A stretch of DNA of 64,000 bases from JAFNAG01 sp963721405 (lineage in GTDB: Bacteria > Acidobacteriota > UBA6911), in assembly GCA_963721405.1 (NCBI GenBank), contig CAVRJA010000014.1, positions 868,001-932,000 of the forward strand, written 5' to 3'. How positions within the stretch are numbered: position 1 is the first letter of the stretch; each line of letters opens with the position of its first letter. Position numbers and translations under genes: made by a program. The notes under the pieces were generated by a model. The model was not told where the DNA came from. It saw nothing but the letters and a program-made list of their open reading frames with translations, and made no database searches. This document shows, piece by piece, positions 9,215 to 17,279 of the stretch.

Positions 9215-9400
9215 AAAAACGGGCGCTGCCCCCGGTCAGGCCGGGCAAATGGTGAGAGCCCCGGGCGACAGAAGTCATTTGTTTGCATATGTTTTCTGCC
9301 GCCCCTGCCGGGGCTCGGTTTCTCCTTCGTCCATTACCCCGGGCGGCGCTTCGCTTGCCCGGGGCTACTGTCTTCAGCCCTTCCAGGGCTGGAATCGAGA
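9215..9400. repeat. GC-rich intergenic repeat with internal short palindromes
   Basis: Composed of alternating GC palindromes: GCCCCCGGTCAGGCCGGGC, GCCCCTGCCGGGGC, GCCCTTCCAGGGC and CCCCGGGCGGCGCTTCGCTTGCCCGGGG-like arms. The style resembles the element at 54.1-54.4 kb in this window (GCCCCTNCGGGGC stems and a CGCTTGCCCCCGG block), but without perfect terminal repeats. No coding capacity supported. Confidence 0.5.
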
Positions 9401-9430
9401 GCATATCGCCGGGTGCATGAGTATTGAGAC

Positions 9431-9449
9431 GGTCCCGGCGGCCGGGACC
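9431..9449 (-). terminator. Hairpin downstream of the MoaD-like gene
   Basis: GGTCCCGGC at 9431-9439 and GCCGGGACC at 9441-9449 form a near-continuous palindrome 17 bases past the stop of the reverse-strand MoaD-like gene. No T-run. It may mark the end of the beta-propeller/MoaD transcript. Confidence 0.35.
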
Positions 9450-9465
9450 TACTTGCGGCCGCGAC

Positions 9466-9762
9466 TCAGCCGCCGGCGATGGCGCCGATGATGATGAAGG
9501 GCTCATTCCCCATCGCGACCACCTCGGGCAGCAGGGCATCCGGCGGGACGTGGGACAGATCCTGCTCGCAGGCGAAGAACCTCAGAAACGGCCGTCGCTG
9601 CTGCGTGAGGTTGTCGCGGATCGTTCCCCGCAGCATCGGATAGCGGGCTTCGAGCGCATTGAGGACCGAGCGCTGCGTGGCCGGGCCCTTGACGTCGAGC
9701 ATTACCTCGCCCTCGATGCGCCCCAGAGTCCGCAGGTGTGCCGGGAGCACGACTCGTATCAT
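9466..9762 (-). CDS. MoaD/ThiS-like ubiquitin-fold protein
   Basis: 98 residues from ATG 9762 (MIRVVLPAHLRTLG), ending in GAIAGG. The beta-grasp pattern and the terminal Gly-Gly are the hallmarks of MoaD/ThiS sulfur-carrier proteins, whose C-terminal glycine is adenylated and thiocarboxylated by an E1-like partner. The start codon overlaps the stop of the upstream beta-propeller gene (ATGA at 9759-9762), so the two are translationally coupled. No moaE, moeB or thiF is present nearby, so a molybdopterin role is not supported by context. A longer frame back to 9885 exists, but its extra part is only a shadow of the upstream gene. Confidence 0.8.
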   Translation of the reverse strand: MIRVVLPAHLRTLGRIEGEVMLDVKGPATQRSVLNALEARYPMLRGTIRDNLTQQRRPFLRFFACEQDLSHVPPDALLPEVVAMGNEPFIIIGAIAGG

Positions 9763-10874
9763 GACAGCGTCTGGACCTCGACCGAGAGCACAGCCGGAAG
9801 ATCGCGGACGATGGGCGCCCAGTTGTCTCCCGCGTCGGCCGACGCGTAGACCTGCCCGCCGGTGGTGCCGAAATACACGCCGCACGGCTCAAGCGAGTCG
9901 ACGGCCATCGCATCCCGCAGCACGTTGACGTAGCAGTCGCGCTGCGGCAAACCCCTGGCGAGTTCCTCCCACTCGTTCCCGCCTGTCCTGCTTCTGTATA
10001 CACGGAGCTTCCCCTCCAGTGGGTAGTGCTCCGAGTCGCTCTTGATCGGCACTACATAGACGGTGTCAGGTTCGTGGGCGTGAACGTCGATCACAAACCC
10101 GAAATCGGTCGGCAGGTTCCCGCTGACTTCCTGCCACGACTCGCCTGCGTTGTCGCTGCGCATGACGTCCCAGTGCTTCTGCATGAACAACACGTCCGGA
10201 CGCGACCGGTGCAGCGCGATGCGGTGAACGCAGTGACCTATTTCGGCATTCGGGTCGGGGATGTATTCCGACTTCAGTCCGCGGTTGATCGGCCGCCATG
10301 TCTTGCCGGCGTCGTCGGAGCGGAAGGCGCCTGCGGCCGAGATCGCGATGAACATCCGGCCGGCATTGCGCGGGTCCAGAAGGATCGTGTGCAGGCACAT
10401 CCCGCCTGCGCCCGGCTGCCAGCGGGATCCCGAGTCATGGCGGCGCAAGCCGGGGAGTTCCAGCCATGTCAGACCGCCGTCGGTCGAACGGAACAGAGCT
10501 GCGTCTTCGATCCCGGCGTACACTGTCTCCGGGTCAGTGAGCGACGGTTCGAGGTGCCAGACCCGCTTGAACTCCCAGGGATGGGGCGTGCCGTCATACC
10601 ACTGGTGAGTTCCGGGGACGCCGTCGTACTCGAATTTGTTTCCGACCGTTTCCCATGTTTTGCCGCCGTCGTCGGAACGCTGGATCACTTGCCCGAACCA
10701 GCCGCTCGTCTGCGACGCATACAACCGGTTCGGATCGGCGGGCGATCCCTTGAGGTGATAGATCTCCCAGCCTGCAAAGTGGGGACCGCTCACTTCCCAC
10801 TCCTTGCGGGAGCCATCCGATGTCAGGACAAACGCGCCCTTGCGTGTGCCGGCCAACAGCCGTATCTTGCTCAT
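9759..10874 (-). CDS. BNR-repeat beta-propeller protein (sialidase-like, cytoplasmic)
   Basis: 371 residues, no signal peptide, built from repeated blades carrying the Asp-box/BNR motif S-x-D-x-G-x-T-W: RSDDGGKTW, RSTDGGLTW, RSDDAGKTW, RSDNAGESW and ASADAGDNW. Blades are often preceded by DPxxxYA (DPNRLYAS, DPETVYAG). It belongs to the exo-alpha-sialidase-like group often labelled glycosyl hydrolase, but no sialidase Arg triad could be verified. It heads a coupled pair with a MoaD-like protein, an arrangement I believe recurs in bacteria but whose role is not established. AAGGAG lies 8 bases before ATG 10874. Confidence 0.85.
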   Translation of the reverse strand: MSKIRLLAGTRKGAFVLTSDGSRKEWEVSGPHFAGWEIYHLKGSPADPNRLYASQTSGWFGQVIQRSDDGGKTWETVGNKFEYDGVPGTHQWYDGTPHPWEFKRVWHLEPSLTDPETVYAGIEDAALFRSTDGGLTWLELPGLRRHDSGSRWQPGAGGMCLHTILLDPRNAGRMFIAISAAGAFRSDDAGKTWRPINRGLKSEYIPDPNAEIGHCVHRIALHRSRPDVLFMQKHWDVMRSDNAGESWQEVSGNLPTDFGFVIDVHAHEPDTVYVVPIKSDSEHYPLEGKLRVYRSRTGGNEWEELARGLPQRDCYVNVLRDAMAVDSLEPCGVYFGTTGGQVYASADAGDNWAPIVRDLPAVLSVEVQTLS

Positions 10875-11018
10875 CCATCGCTCCTTCCTGATCCATGCAC
10901 CACTACCCGAGTAACTGACTCACCTGAATTCAATCTACCGCCCGACCAGGGCTTAGTCAAATGACGTACCCGTCACAAGCAGGGTAAATTTGTTCTCTTT
11001 CACGATGAAAAGGCCGAC

Positions 11019-11084
11019 CACGTCCACGAGCACGTGCACGTCAACGGCAACGTCAACGTTGGCGAGCACGTGCTCGTGGACGCG
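11019..11084. repeat. Period-6 degenerate array, left arm
   Basis: Eleven consecutive hexamers in strict register, all variants of NACGTN (CACGTC, CACGAG, CACGTG, AACGTC, AACGTT and similar). It is the mirror partner of the array at 11261-11314. Confidence 0.75.
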
Positions 11085-11184
11085 AATGCAGATAATTTTT
11101 GGACGCTTTCCATTCCTTGCACTCAAATTTCATAATGAACTGAATCGAGCATTGATAGACGTCAAGCTTTTGGTAGCTGAGCAT
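11053..11184 (-). pseudogene. Truncated four-helix-bundle (S23/TIGR02436-like) gene remnant
   Basis: From ATG 11184, preceded by GGAGG, the reverse strand reads MLSYQKLDVYQCSIQFI, the characteristic N-terminus of the four-helix-bundle family first known from 23S rRNA intervening sequences and related to the bAvd accessory proteins of diversity-generating retroelements. After about 17 residues the similarity ends; the frame runs through the core into the hexamer array (HSRPRARARQR) and stops at 11053 after 43 residues, versus about 115-125 for intact members. The body of the gene is missing, probably by internal deletion. Recognition rests on the short N-terminal match only. Confidence 0.5.
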
Positions 11185-11260
11185 ATTCTCGCCTCCACAG
11201 ATCTCTAACTGTCCACGGGGTCGAATTAGCAACTATTTATTCAAGGCAGATCTGCATTTT

Positions 11261-11314
11261 CGAGCACGTGGACCTTGACGTGCACGTGCTCGTGGACGTG
11301 GCCGTCGACGGCTG
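11261..11314. repeat. Period-6 degenerate array, right arm
   Basis: Nine hexamers in register (CGAGCA, CGTGGA, CCTTGA, CGTGCA, CGTGCT, CGTGGA, CGTGGC, CGTCGA, CGGCTG), the reverse-complement counterpart of the left array. Confidence 0.72.
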
Positions 11315-11436
11315 TCGTCTTATTAGGAGGTAGAACAAATTCACCGTGCCGTCACAAGGGCTCTGCTGTGATATTTTGTTCTGCGATCCGGATTTGGTGA
11401 TACCTTGATCCTGCTGGTCAACACTCATAAAGGGGG

Positions 11437-13797
11437 ATGAAAATGCGACCGATACTTCTGCCCTTGGTTCTGACTGCAGTGATAGCCGGTGTGATACCGG
11501 TTCCGGCGCAGCAGCCGCGCGCTCTGACGAGTGCCGATTACGCGCGCGCCGAGAAATTTCTGGCGCCCGCCGTCACGCCGCTCGTCGTTGGCGGCAGCGT
11601 CTCCGCAACCTGGCTTCCGGACGAGCGCTTCTGGTATCGCAGCACGACTCTTGCCGGAGCCGGGATCATTCTGGTTGATCCCGCGAGGCAGACGCGTGGG
11701 CCCGCTTTTGACCACAGCAAGATCGCGACGGTGCTGTCAGCGGGCGCGGGCGAGAAATTCGACGCCAACCGGCTTCCCCTGGAATCGTTCGAAATCTCGG
11801 CCGACGGAAACACCATTTCATTCAACGCAGGGTCGCGACGCTGGTCGTGCGATGTCGCCGGCGCCAGATGCAATTCCACGGGCGCAGCGGTCCCAACGCG
11901 CGGTGCCGCTCCCGGCGGCCGGGGCGGAGGCGGGGGACGCGGCGCCATGGGTAACGCCGCAACCTCCCCGGACGGGAAGCGGGCGGTCTTCATTCGCGAC
12001 TGGAACCTCTGGGTGCGTGACGTGGCGACCGGCCAGGAGAAGCCGCTGACCGCCGACGGCGTGAAGTACTTCGGCTACGCCACCGACAACGCCGGGTGGA
12101 GCAGCAGCGACCGCGCGATTGTCCTGTGGTCCCCCGATTCCAAAAAGATCGCCACGTATCAGCAGGACGAGCGCGAGGTCGGCGAGATGTACCTGGTAAG
12201 CACACCGGTCAACCCGGTCGGCCACCCGTCGCTCCGCGTTTCGAAATTCCCCCTTCCAGGCGATGCCATCATGGCGATGCTGCACCGGGTCATCATCGAG
12301 GTGGACAGCGGGCACGTCACGCGACTGCAGATGCCGCCCGACTACCACCGCGCTACCCTCGGCGACAACTTCAGCCTGCGCGATCTGCAATGGAGCCCGG
12401 ACGCCTCCCGGCTGGCATTCATTTCCACGTCGCGCGACCACAAGGAAGCAGTGCTCCGAGTAGCCGACGCCGCGACCGGGGCCGTGCGCACGGTCTTCAA
12501 CGAGAAGGTGGCGACGCAGTACGAGTCGCGCTCCCAGTGCCAGGTGCTCTGGTCTACGAATGAATTCATCTGGTACTCCGAGCAGGACAACTGGGGACAC
12601 CTCTATCTCCACAACCTGTCGGATGGGAAACTCAAGAACCGGATTACAGCCGGGGAAGGCCCTGTCATGCAGATTGTCCGGCTGGACGAGAAGAACCGGA
12701 TCGTCTGGTTTGCCGCTCAGGGCCGTGAGAAGGGAGAGGATCCGTATTTCCGCCACTACTATCGCATCGGCCTGGACGGGAAGAACCTCGTGATGCTCAC
12801 TCCTGACAGCGGCGATCACGCAATCCAGCTTTCGCCCTCAGGCCGTTACCTGGTCGACACCTTCTCAAAACCCGATGTTCCCCCGGCGGTCGTGCTGCGG
12901 GATGGGAACGGAGAGGTGGTCATGCCCCTCGAGAAGGCGGACATCTCAAAGCTGCTTGCCACAGGGTGGAAGCCGCCGGTTCCCATCAAAGTGACGGCGA
13001 ATGACGGAAAGACCGAACTCTACGGGCTGATGTTCCAGCCGACCAGGATCGATTCCACGAGGAAGTATCCGATCATCAACAACGTCTATCCCGGGCCGCA
13101 AACCGGCAGCACCGGCAGTCGTTCCTTCAGCGCCGCGCGCGGCGACAGGCAGGCGCTCGCGGAACTCGGTTTCATCGTCGTCACGATCGACGGCATGGGG
13201 ACTCCCGGCCGGTCGAAGGCGTTCCAGGACGCTTATTACGGGGCCATGGGCCGTGACAACACAATCCCGGACCAGATCGCGGGAATGAAGGAGCTCGCGC
13301 AGAGGTATCCCTATATCGATATCGACCGCGTCGGCATCTGGGGCCACTCCGGCGGTGGCTTCGCTACGACCACGGCCATGTTCCGCTTTCCAGACTTCTT
13401 CAAGGTCGGCATCGCCGAGTCCGGGAATCACGACCAGCGGGTCAACGAGGACGACTGGGGCGAGCGGTATCAGGGATTGGTGGTCCGAAACGCGGATGGC
13501 ACCGATAACTACGCCATCGAGGCGAACCAGAATTTTGCGGGGAATCTCAAGGGTCACCTGCTCCTTGCTCACGGAACGATGGACACCAACGTCCCGCCCT
13601 ATCAGACGCTGATGGTGGTGGATGCGCTGATCAAGGCGAACAAGGATTTCGACCTGCTGATGCTTCCCAACCAGAACCACGGCTATGGGACCGCGTCCTC
13701 GTACATGATGCGCCGCCGCTGGGACTACTTCGTGAAGTGGCTCCTCGGCGCCGAGCCCCCCAAGGAGCACCAGATGCAGCAGTCCCCCGGCCGCTGA
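11437..13797 (+). CDS. Exported S9 family peptidase (dipeptidyl peptidase IV-like)
   Basis: 786 residues with a signal peptide (hydrophobic core LLPLVLTAVIAGVIPVPA). An eight-bladed propeller-type N-terminal domain (DPPIV N-terminal region, residues about 100-500, with repeats such as WSPDSKKIATY and LQWSPDASRLAF) precedes an alpha/beta-hydrolase domain. The catalytic triad is visible: Ser638 in GHSGGGF, Asp716 in HGTMDTNVP and His748 in NQNHGYG. Such enzymes cleave short peptides, often after Pro, in the periplasm or outside. A Gly/Arg-rich loop (GGRGGGGGRG) is inserted near residue 165. GGGGG lies just before the ATG; the ATG at 11443 is an equally good start. Stands alone, downstream of the hexamer element. 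Confidence 0.93.
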   Translation: MKMRPILLPLVLTAVIAGVIPVPAQQPRALTSADYARAEKFLAPAVTPLVVGGSVSATWLPDERFWYRSTTLAGAGIILVDPARQTRGPAFDHSKIATVLSAGAGEKFDANRLPLESFEISADGNTISFNAGSRRWSCDVAGARCNSTGAAVPTRGAAPGGRGGGGGRGAMGNAATSPDGKRAVFIRDWNLWVRDVATGQEKPLTADGVKYFGYATDNAGWSSSDRAIVLWSPDSKKIATYQQDEREVGEMYLVSTPVNPVGHPSLRVSKFPLPGDAIMAMLHRVIIEVDSGHVTRLQMPPDYHRATLGDNFSLRDLQWSPDASRLAFISTSRDHKEAVLRVADAATGAVRTVFNEKVATQYESRSQCQVLWSTNEFIWYSEQDNWGHLYLHNLSDGKLKNRITAGEGPVMQIVRLDEKNRIVWFAAQGREKGEDPYFRHYYRIGLDGKNLVMLTPDSGDHAIQLSPSGRYLVDTFSKPDVPPAVVLRDGNGEVVMPLEKADISKLLATGWKPPVPIKVTANDGKTELYGLMFQPTRIDSTRKYPIINNVYPGPQTGSTGSRSFSAARGDRQALAELGFIVVTIDGMGTPGRSKAFQDAYYGAMGRDNTIPDQIAGMKELAQRYPYIDIDRVGIWGHSGGGFATTTAMFRFPDFFKVGIAESGNHDQRVNEDDWGERYQGLVVRNADGTDNYAIEANQNFAGNLKGHLLLAHGTMDTNVPPYQTLMVVDALIKANKDFDLLMLPNQNHGYGTASSYMMRRRWDYFVKWLLGAEPPKEHQMQQSPGR

Positions 13798-14393
13798 CGG
13801 TCCAAGAACGATCGGCGCCCAAGACCCTTCTGCCTACCGAAGAGATTGAACCGCGAAGACCGCAAAGACCTACAGGTCATTTTTTCTTTGGGTGCGTCTC
13901 TTTCAGAACGGACCGCAAGTTAAGCAAATACACAAAGATATGCAAACCTGCAGTTCAAACAAGTGCCACTGCTTGACCACCTATAGCCACCCCAATTTCA
14001 TAAGGGGGCCGCGCGCGAAGAATTTATCAATTATCATTTGTCAATTATCAATTGTCATTTTCACAGACCAAAGGCCCACAACGGACAAATGACAAATGAC
14101 CATTGAGAAATCATAAATGACAAATTTTTTGGCTGGGGATCTTCCGAATGCAATCCCAGCTCATATAACTGGTGCGATAATTCTTCTGTCCTAAAAGAGC
14201 CGCACCCTTTTTCTTTTAGGTCTTTGAGAGCTTTGTGGTTCGTTTTTTTGGTCCTGCAATTATGTAGCGGTGTATTGTTTTCGTGTATTTCGTGGTTCAG
14301 TTTCTTGGTTGCGGCTCCGTCCAGCCATGTTACGCTACGGCGGATCAGTCGTCCCGGGGATGAGCAGTTTTTAACCACTCTTGAGGGAAAACG
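13798..14393. other. Intergenic region with AT-rich degenerate repeats
   Basis: About 600 bases without a gene. Holds GAACCGCGAAGACCGCAAAGACC at 13849-13871 in part, then a small GACCT/AGGTC hairpin followed by TTTTTTC (a possible terminator for the S9 gene), then a block at 14024-14130 made of repeated TTGTCAATTATCA / ACAAATGACAAATGACC units in both orientations, and an 8-bp inverted repeat CCTAAAAG/CTTTTAGG (14190-14220). Base composition is much more AT-rich than the genes around it. Confidence 0.55.
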
Positions 14394-16025
14394 ATGTTCG
14401 GAACGCATTTGCCCAAATTAGCGGTTGCCGGTTTGATGCTGCTGACGACATTCGGGTTCGCGCAGGCGCCGCAAAGAACTCCGACCGCTGCTGACATCCT
14501 TCGCGGCGCCGATGGCCCCTACCGGACCAACAACGACCTGCTTTCCTATGACCTGAGTATTCGAGTCGACCCCGTCAAGAAATACATCAGCGGGCAGAAC
14601 AGGATTCGATTCAGGATGCTGAAGGACGATACCCGCATCCAGCTTGACTTGTTCGCCAACCTGAACGTCGACAAGATTTTGCTCGACGCCACCGAGCTGA
14701 AATACGAGCGCCAATTCGGCGCCGTGTTTGTCGACTTTCCCCAGACGCTCAAAAAAGGCGCCGTGTACGCGGTCGATTTCCATTACTCGGGCAGTCCCTC
14801 GGAAACCGGGCGGTTCGGAGGCATCGCCTTCCGGAAGGACGCATCCGGGCACGACTGGATCAACACCGCCTGCCAGGGGATCGGCGCCAGCGTCTGGTGG
14901 CCGAACAAAGACCAGCAGCGCGATGAAGTGGAATCGATGCGCCTCAGCGTGGCTGTCCCGAACGGTCTCGTGGACGTGTCCAACGGCCAGTTCGTGGGCA
15001 AGACCGACCTCGGCGACGGGTACACGCGCTGGGACTGGTCCATCCACTACCCCATCAACAACTACTGCGTGTCGCTCAATATCGGGAACTACACTCATTT
15101 CAGCGACAGCGTGGACGGTCAGAAACTCGACTTCTATTGCCTGCCGGAGGATCTGGAGAAGGCCGGGAAACAGTTTCCCCAGGCCAAAACGATGATGAAG
15201 TGCTTTGAGAAATACTTTGGCGAGTACCCTTTTCAGAAGGACGGCTACAAGCTTATCCAGGTCCCGTATTCGGGGATGGAACATCAAAGCGCCGTCACTT
15301 ATGGAAACCGGTTTTCAAACGGGTACCTCGAACGGGACTGGACCGGCGTCGGCGTCAGCATGAAGTTCGACTTCATCATCATTCACGAAAGTGCGCACGA
15401 GTGGTTCGGCAACAGCGTCACCGCGGCAGATGTCTGCGACGAGTGGATCCATGAAGGCTGGGGCACCTATGCGGAGGCCGTGTACGTCGAATACATGTTC
15501 GGCTACGAAGACGCCCTGAAATACATCAACGGCTACAAATCAAAGGTCAGAAACCAGCAGCCGATCATCACGCAGTGCGGAGTCAACGCCAATCCGCCGC
15601 AGGACATGTATTTCAAGGGGGCGCTGTTCCTCAACACTCTTCGCAGCGTCGTCGACAACGACGCCCGGTGGTGGAAACTCGTGCGTGATTTCTACGGCCG
15701 CTTCAGGTACCAGGACATTGCAACGGCCGACGTCGTGAGTTTCTTCAACCAGAAAACCGGGATGAACCTGACGCCGGTTTTTGACCAGTACCTCCGGCAT
15801 ACCAGCCTCCCGGCGCTGGAACTGCAGTTCCAGGAAGAGGGCAGCGTCTCCTACCGCTGGAACACGGACGAGAAGGGATTCGACATGCCGGTGAAGGTGG
15901 GGAAGAAAGGCGCCTGGCAACTCATCCGGCCCACCGCGGACTGGAAGACGCTGAAATCGGATTTGAAGAAGGATGATTTTGAGGTCGCTACCGACCTCTA
16001 TTACGTCAATGTGGTAAAGAAATAG
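14394..16025 (+). CDS. Exported M1 family metallopeptidase (aminopeptidase N-like)
   Basis: 543 residues, shorter than full aminopeptidase N because the C-terminal helical domain is reduced. Signal peptide MFGTHLPKLAVAGLMLLTTF, cleavage near GFAQ. An N-terminal beta domain (residues about 35-235) is followed by the catalytic domain with the exopeptidase GMEHQSAV motif (GxMEN variant with His in place of Ala) and the zinc site HESAHEWFG at His331-Glu332-His335, with Glu354 in WIHEGWGTYAEA as third ligand. It removes N-terminal residues from peptides in the periplasm. GAGGG precedes ATG 14394. Together with the two S9 enzymes and the M28-M19 fusion it suggests a peptide-scavenging life style. 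Confidence 0.93.
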   Translation: MFGTHLPKLAVAGLMLLTTFGFAQAPQRTPTAADILRGADGPYRTNNDLLSYDLSIRVDPVKKYISGQNRIRFRMLKDDTRIQLDLFANLNVDKILLDATELKYERQFGAVFVDFPQTLKKGAVYAVDFHYSGSPSETGRFGGIAFRKDASGHDWINTACQGIGASVWWPNKDQQRDEVESMRLSVAVPNGLVDVSNGQFVGKTDLGDGYTRWDWSIHYPINNYCVSLNIGNYTHFSDSVDGQKLDFYCLPEDLEKAGKQFPQAKTMMKCFEKYFGEYPFQKDGYKLIQVPYSGMEHQSAVTYGNRFSNGYLERDWTGVGVSMKFDFIIIHESAHEWFGNSVTAADVCDEWIHEGWGTYAEAVYVEYMFGYEDALKYINGYKSKVRNQQPIITQCGVNANPPQDMYFKGALFLNTLRSVVDNDARWWKLVRDFYGRFRYQDIATADVVSFFNQKTGMNLTPVFDQYLRHTSLPALELQFQEEGSVSYRWNTDEKGFDMPVKVGKKGAWQLIRPTADWKTLKSDLKKDDFEVATDLYYVNVVKK

Positions 16026-16046
16026 CAGAGCCGGGAGGCGAGGCGA

Positions 16047-16403
16047 TCATTTGTCGCTGTCTGGCGACACCTTGAAGCCGAAACTTTCTGCCTGTGCCTT
16101 GAGGGTTTCGCCCAGACCGTTGCAGACCGTGTCGCAGATCCTGAGGATGACCGGGTCGGCGATCGAATAGAACGCTGACGTGCCCTGCACCCGCCGCGAA
16201 AGCACACCTGCGTCCACCAGGACCTTCAAGTGCTTGCTGACGTTGGCCTGGCTGGATTGCAGCTTTTCCACGAGCCGGCCGACGCTCATCTCACCCCCCT
16301 CCAGGAGACGAAGGATTTACAGGCGCATCGGCTCTCCCAGCGAGCGGAAGCGCATGGCGACCAGGTCCAGCGCCTGGTCGGACAGATGCATGCGGTCGAC
16401 CAT
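16047..16403 (-). pseudogene. ArsR-family regulator interrupted by an in-frame TAA
   Basis: From ATG 16403 the reverse strand reads MVDRMHLSDQALDLVAMRF then SLGEPMRL, a TAA stop at 16317-16319, and in the same frame ILRLLEGGEMSVGRLVE, KLQSSQANVSKHLKVLVDAG and RRVQGTSAFYSIADP to residue 118. Both sides clearly belong to one winged-helix ArsR protein; the stop falls in the first conserved helix (normally RLxILxLL). Reinitiation at ATG 16289, which has a strong GGAGGGGGG site, would give an 80-residue product lacking that helix. It could be a nonsense mutation or a base-calling error. It is convergent with the M1 peptidase gene. Confidence 0.75.
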
Positions 16404-16555
16404 TTAACCAGCTCCCAACGGATGTTTGCTCACGATACTATTATATAGCCAAATAACTAGCAAGCGATCGAAGGGTGGTTGGAGTCGACCCAGCATTCCA
16501 GTACGGTGGCGCCGGACAAGTCTCTCAGGGCCGATGCCAGGGCTGACCGGGCCTC

Positions 16556-17257
16556 TTACTCGCTGATCAGGAGCAGCGTCGTGGGATCAAGGGCAACGCG
16601 GCTGGCGGAAACTTCGGGATTGTCGTGATCTTTCAGGAGGTGGAGATGCACGACTCCGCGCCCGGGCCGCATCGACAGAATCACATCGAACGCGCCGGCT
16701 ACGCGCGCCACTGGCGCCGGTATTCCATGTTCGCCCGTCGCCGGCTGAAGAGCGGTGACGGCGGACATCCAGAGCTCGCCGTTGATCTCGCGCGCGACCT
16801 GGCGCAAGCCCTCGAGTTCCTCGACCGTCGTCTTTTCAAAATTGAATCCTTCGATGATCAGGGACTCGGGGGAAAACTGCATGTGGGTCCGCAGGAATGC
16901 GATCGCCTCTCTGAGTCTTGCGACGGAAAAGGTGTTGCCGCGATAGGTGTGGATGTTCCGGTTGCGCTCCATTTTGAGCCGTTCGTTGCAGGCGTCTTCG
17001 AGGTTCGAGCTCCTTGCCAGGTCCATGAAGATCTCATCGTAGTAGTCGCGGATCTTTTCGACCGGCTCGTCCACGGCGACGTGGAGGACCTTGCGCCCGC
17101 GCATCAGGTCATCCAATGCGACCCCGACCAGGAATGCGGTTTTTCCGACGCCAGCCGGGGCTGCGACGACTCCCAGGTTCCCGCGGCCCAGGCCGCCGTG
17201 AATCGACTGCTCGAGGAGCCGCAGCGGGCTTCTTTCATTCAGTTCCTTGCTGTGCAT
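16556..17257 (-). CDS. RecA-superfamily (KaiC/DnaB-like) P-loop ATPase
   Basis: 233 residues. Walker A APAGVGKTAF at about 33-42, a Walker B-like stretch SLIIEGFNF near 136, and the overall layout of a single RecA-fold ATPase of the KaiC/RadA type without extra domains. Substrate unknown. It begins 22 bases after the stop of the elongation factor G gene on the same strand and has GGGAGG 6 bases before its ATG, so it is probably co-transcribed with it. That neighbour suggests, without proof, a translation- or stress-linked role. Cytoplasmic. Confidence 0.75.
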   Translation of the reverse strand: MHSKELNERSPLRLLEQSIHGGLGRGNLGVVAAPAGVGKTAFLVGVALDDLMRGRKVLHVAVDEPVEKIRDYYDEIFMDLARSSNLEDACNERLKMERNRNIHTYRGNTFSVARLREAIAFLRTHMQFSPESLIIEGFNFEKTTVEELEGLRQVAREINGELWMSAVTALQPATGEHGIPAPVARVAGAFDVILSMRPGRGVVHLHLLKDHDNPEVSASRVALDPTTLLLISE

Positions 17258-17279
17258 GGTGTGCCTCCCCTTGAATCGC

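Larger units (their letters stand above)
10980..11349. mobile_element. Hexamer-repeat element with terminal inverted repeats and a gene remnant
   Basis: Bounded by a 10-bp inverted repeat (AATTTGTTCT at 10987-10996, mirrored at 11332-11341) and flanked outside by a 9-bp direct repeat CGTCACAAG (10971-10979 and 11350-11358) that looks like a target duplication. Inside are two period-6 arrays in opposite orientation that contain a 27-bp perfect inverted repeat (11018-11044 versus 11275-11301), and between them an AT-richer core with the start of a four-helix-bundle gene on the reverse strand. No transposase is present. Mobility is inference. Confidence 0.55.

Noticed and set aside
9763..9885. 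N-terminal extension of the MoaD-like protein
   Set aside because: Arg/Gly-rich shadow of the propeller gene; ATGA coupling fixes the start at 9762.
10990..11208. Thr/Ser-rich forward frame through the hexamer array as a low-complexity protein
   Set aside because: The TST/CTS repeats are only the translation of a period-6 array; no ribosome site.
13798..14393. tRNA or small RNA genes in the AT-rich gap
   Set aside because: No cloverleaf or T-loop consensus could be found by eye; a covariance-model scan would be needed.
16317..16319. TAA in the ArsR gene as recoding
   Set aside because: TAA is not a known selenocysteine or pyrrolysine codon; treated as nonsense mutation or read error.
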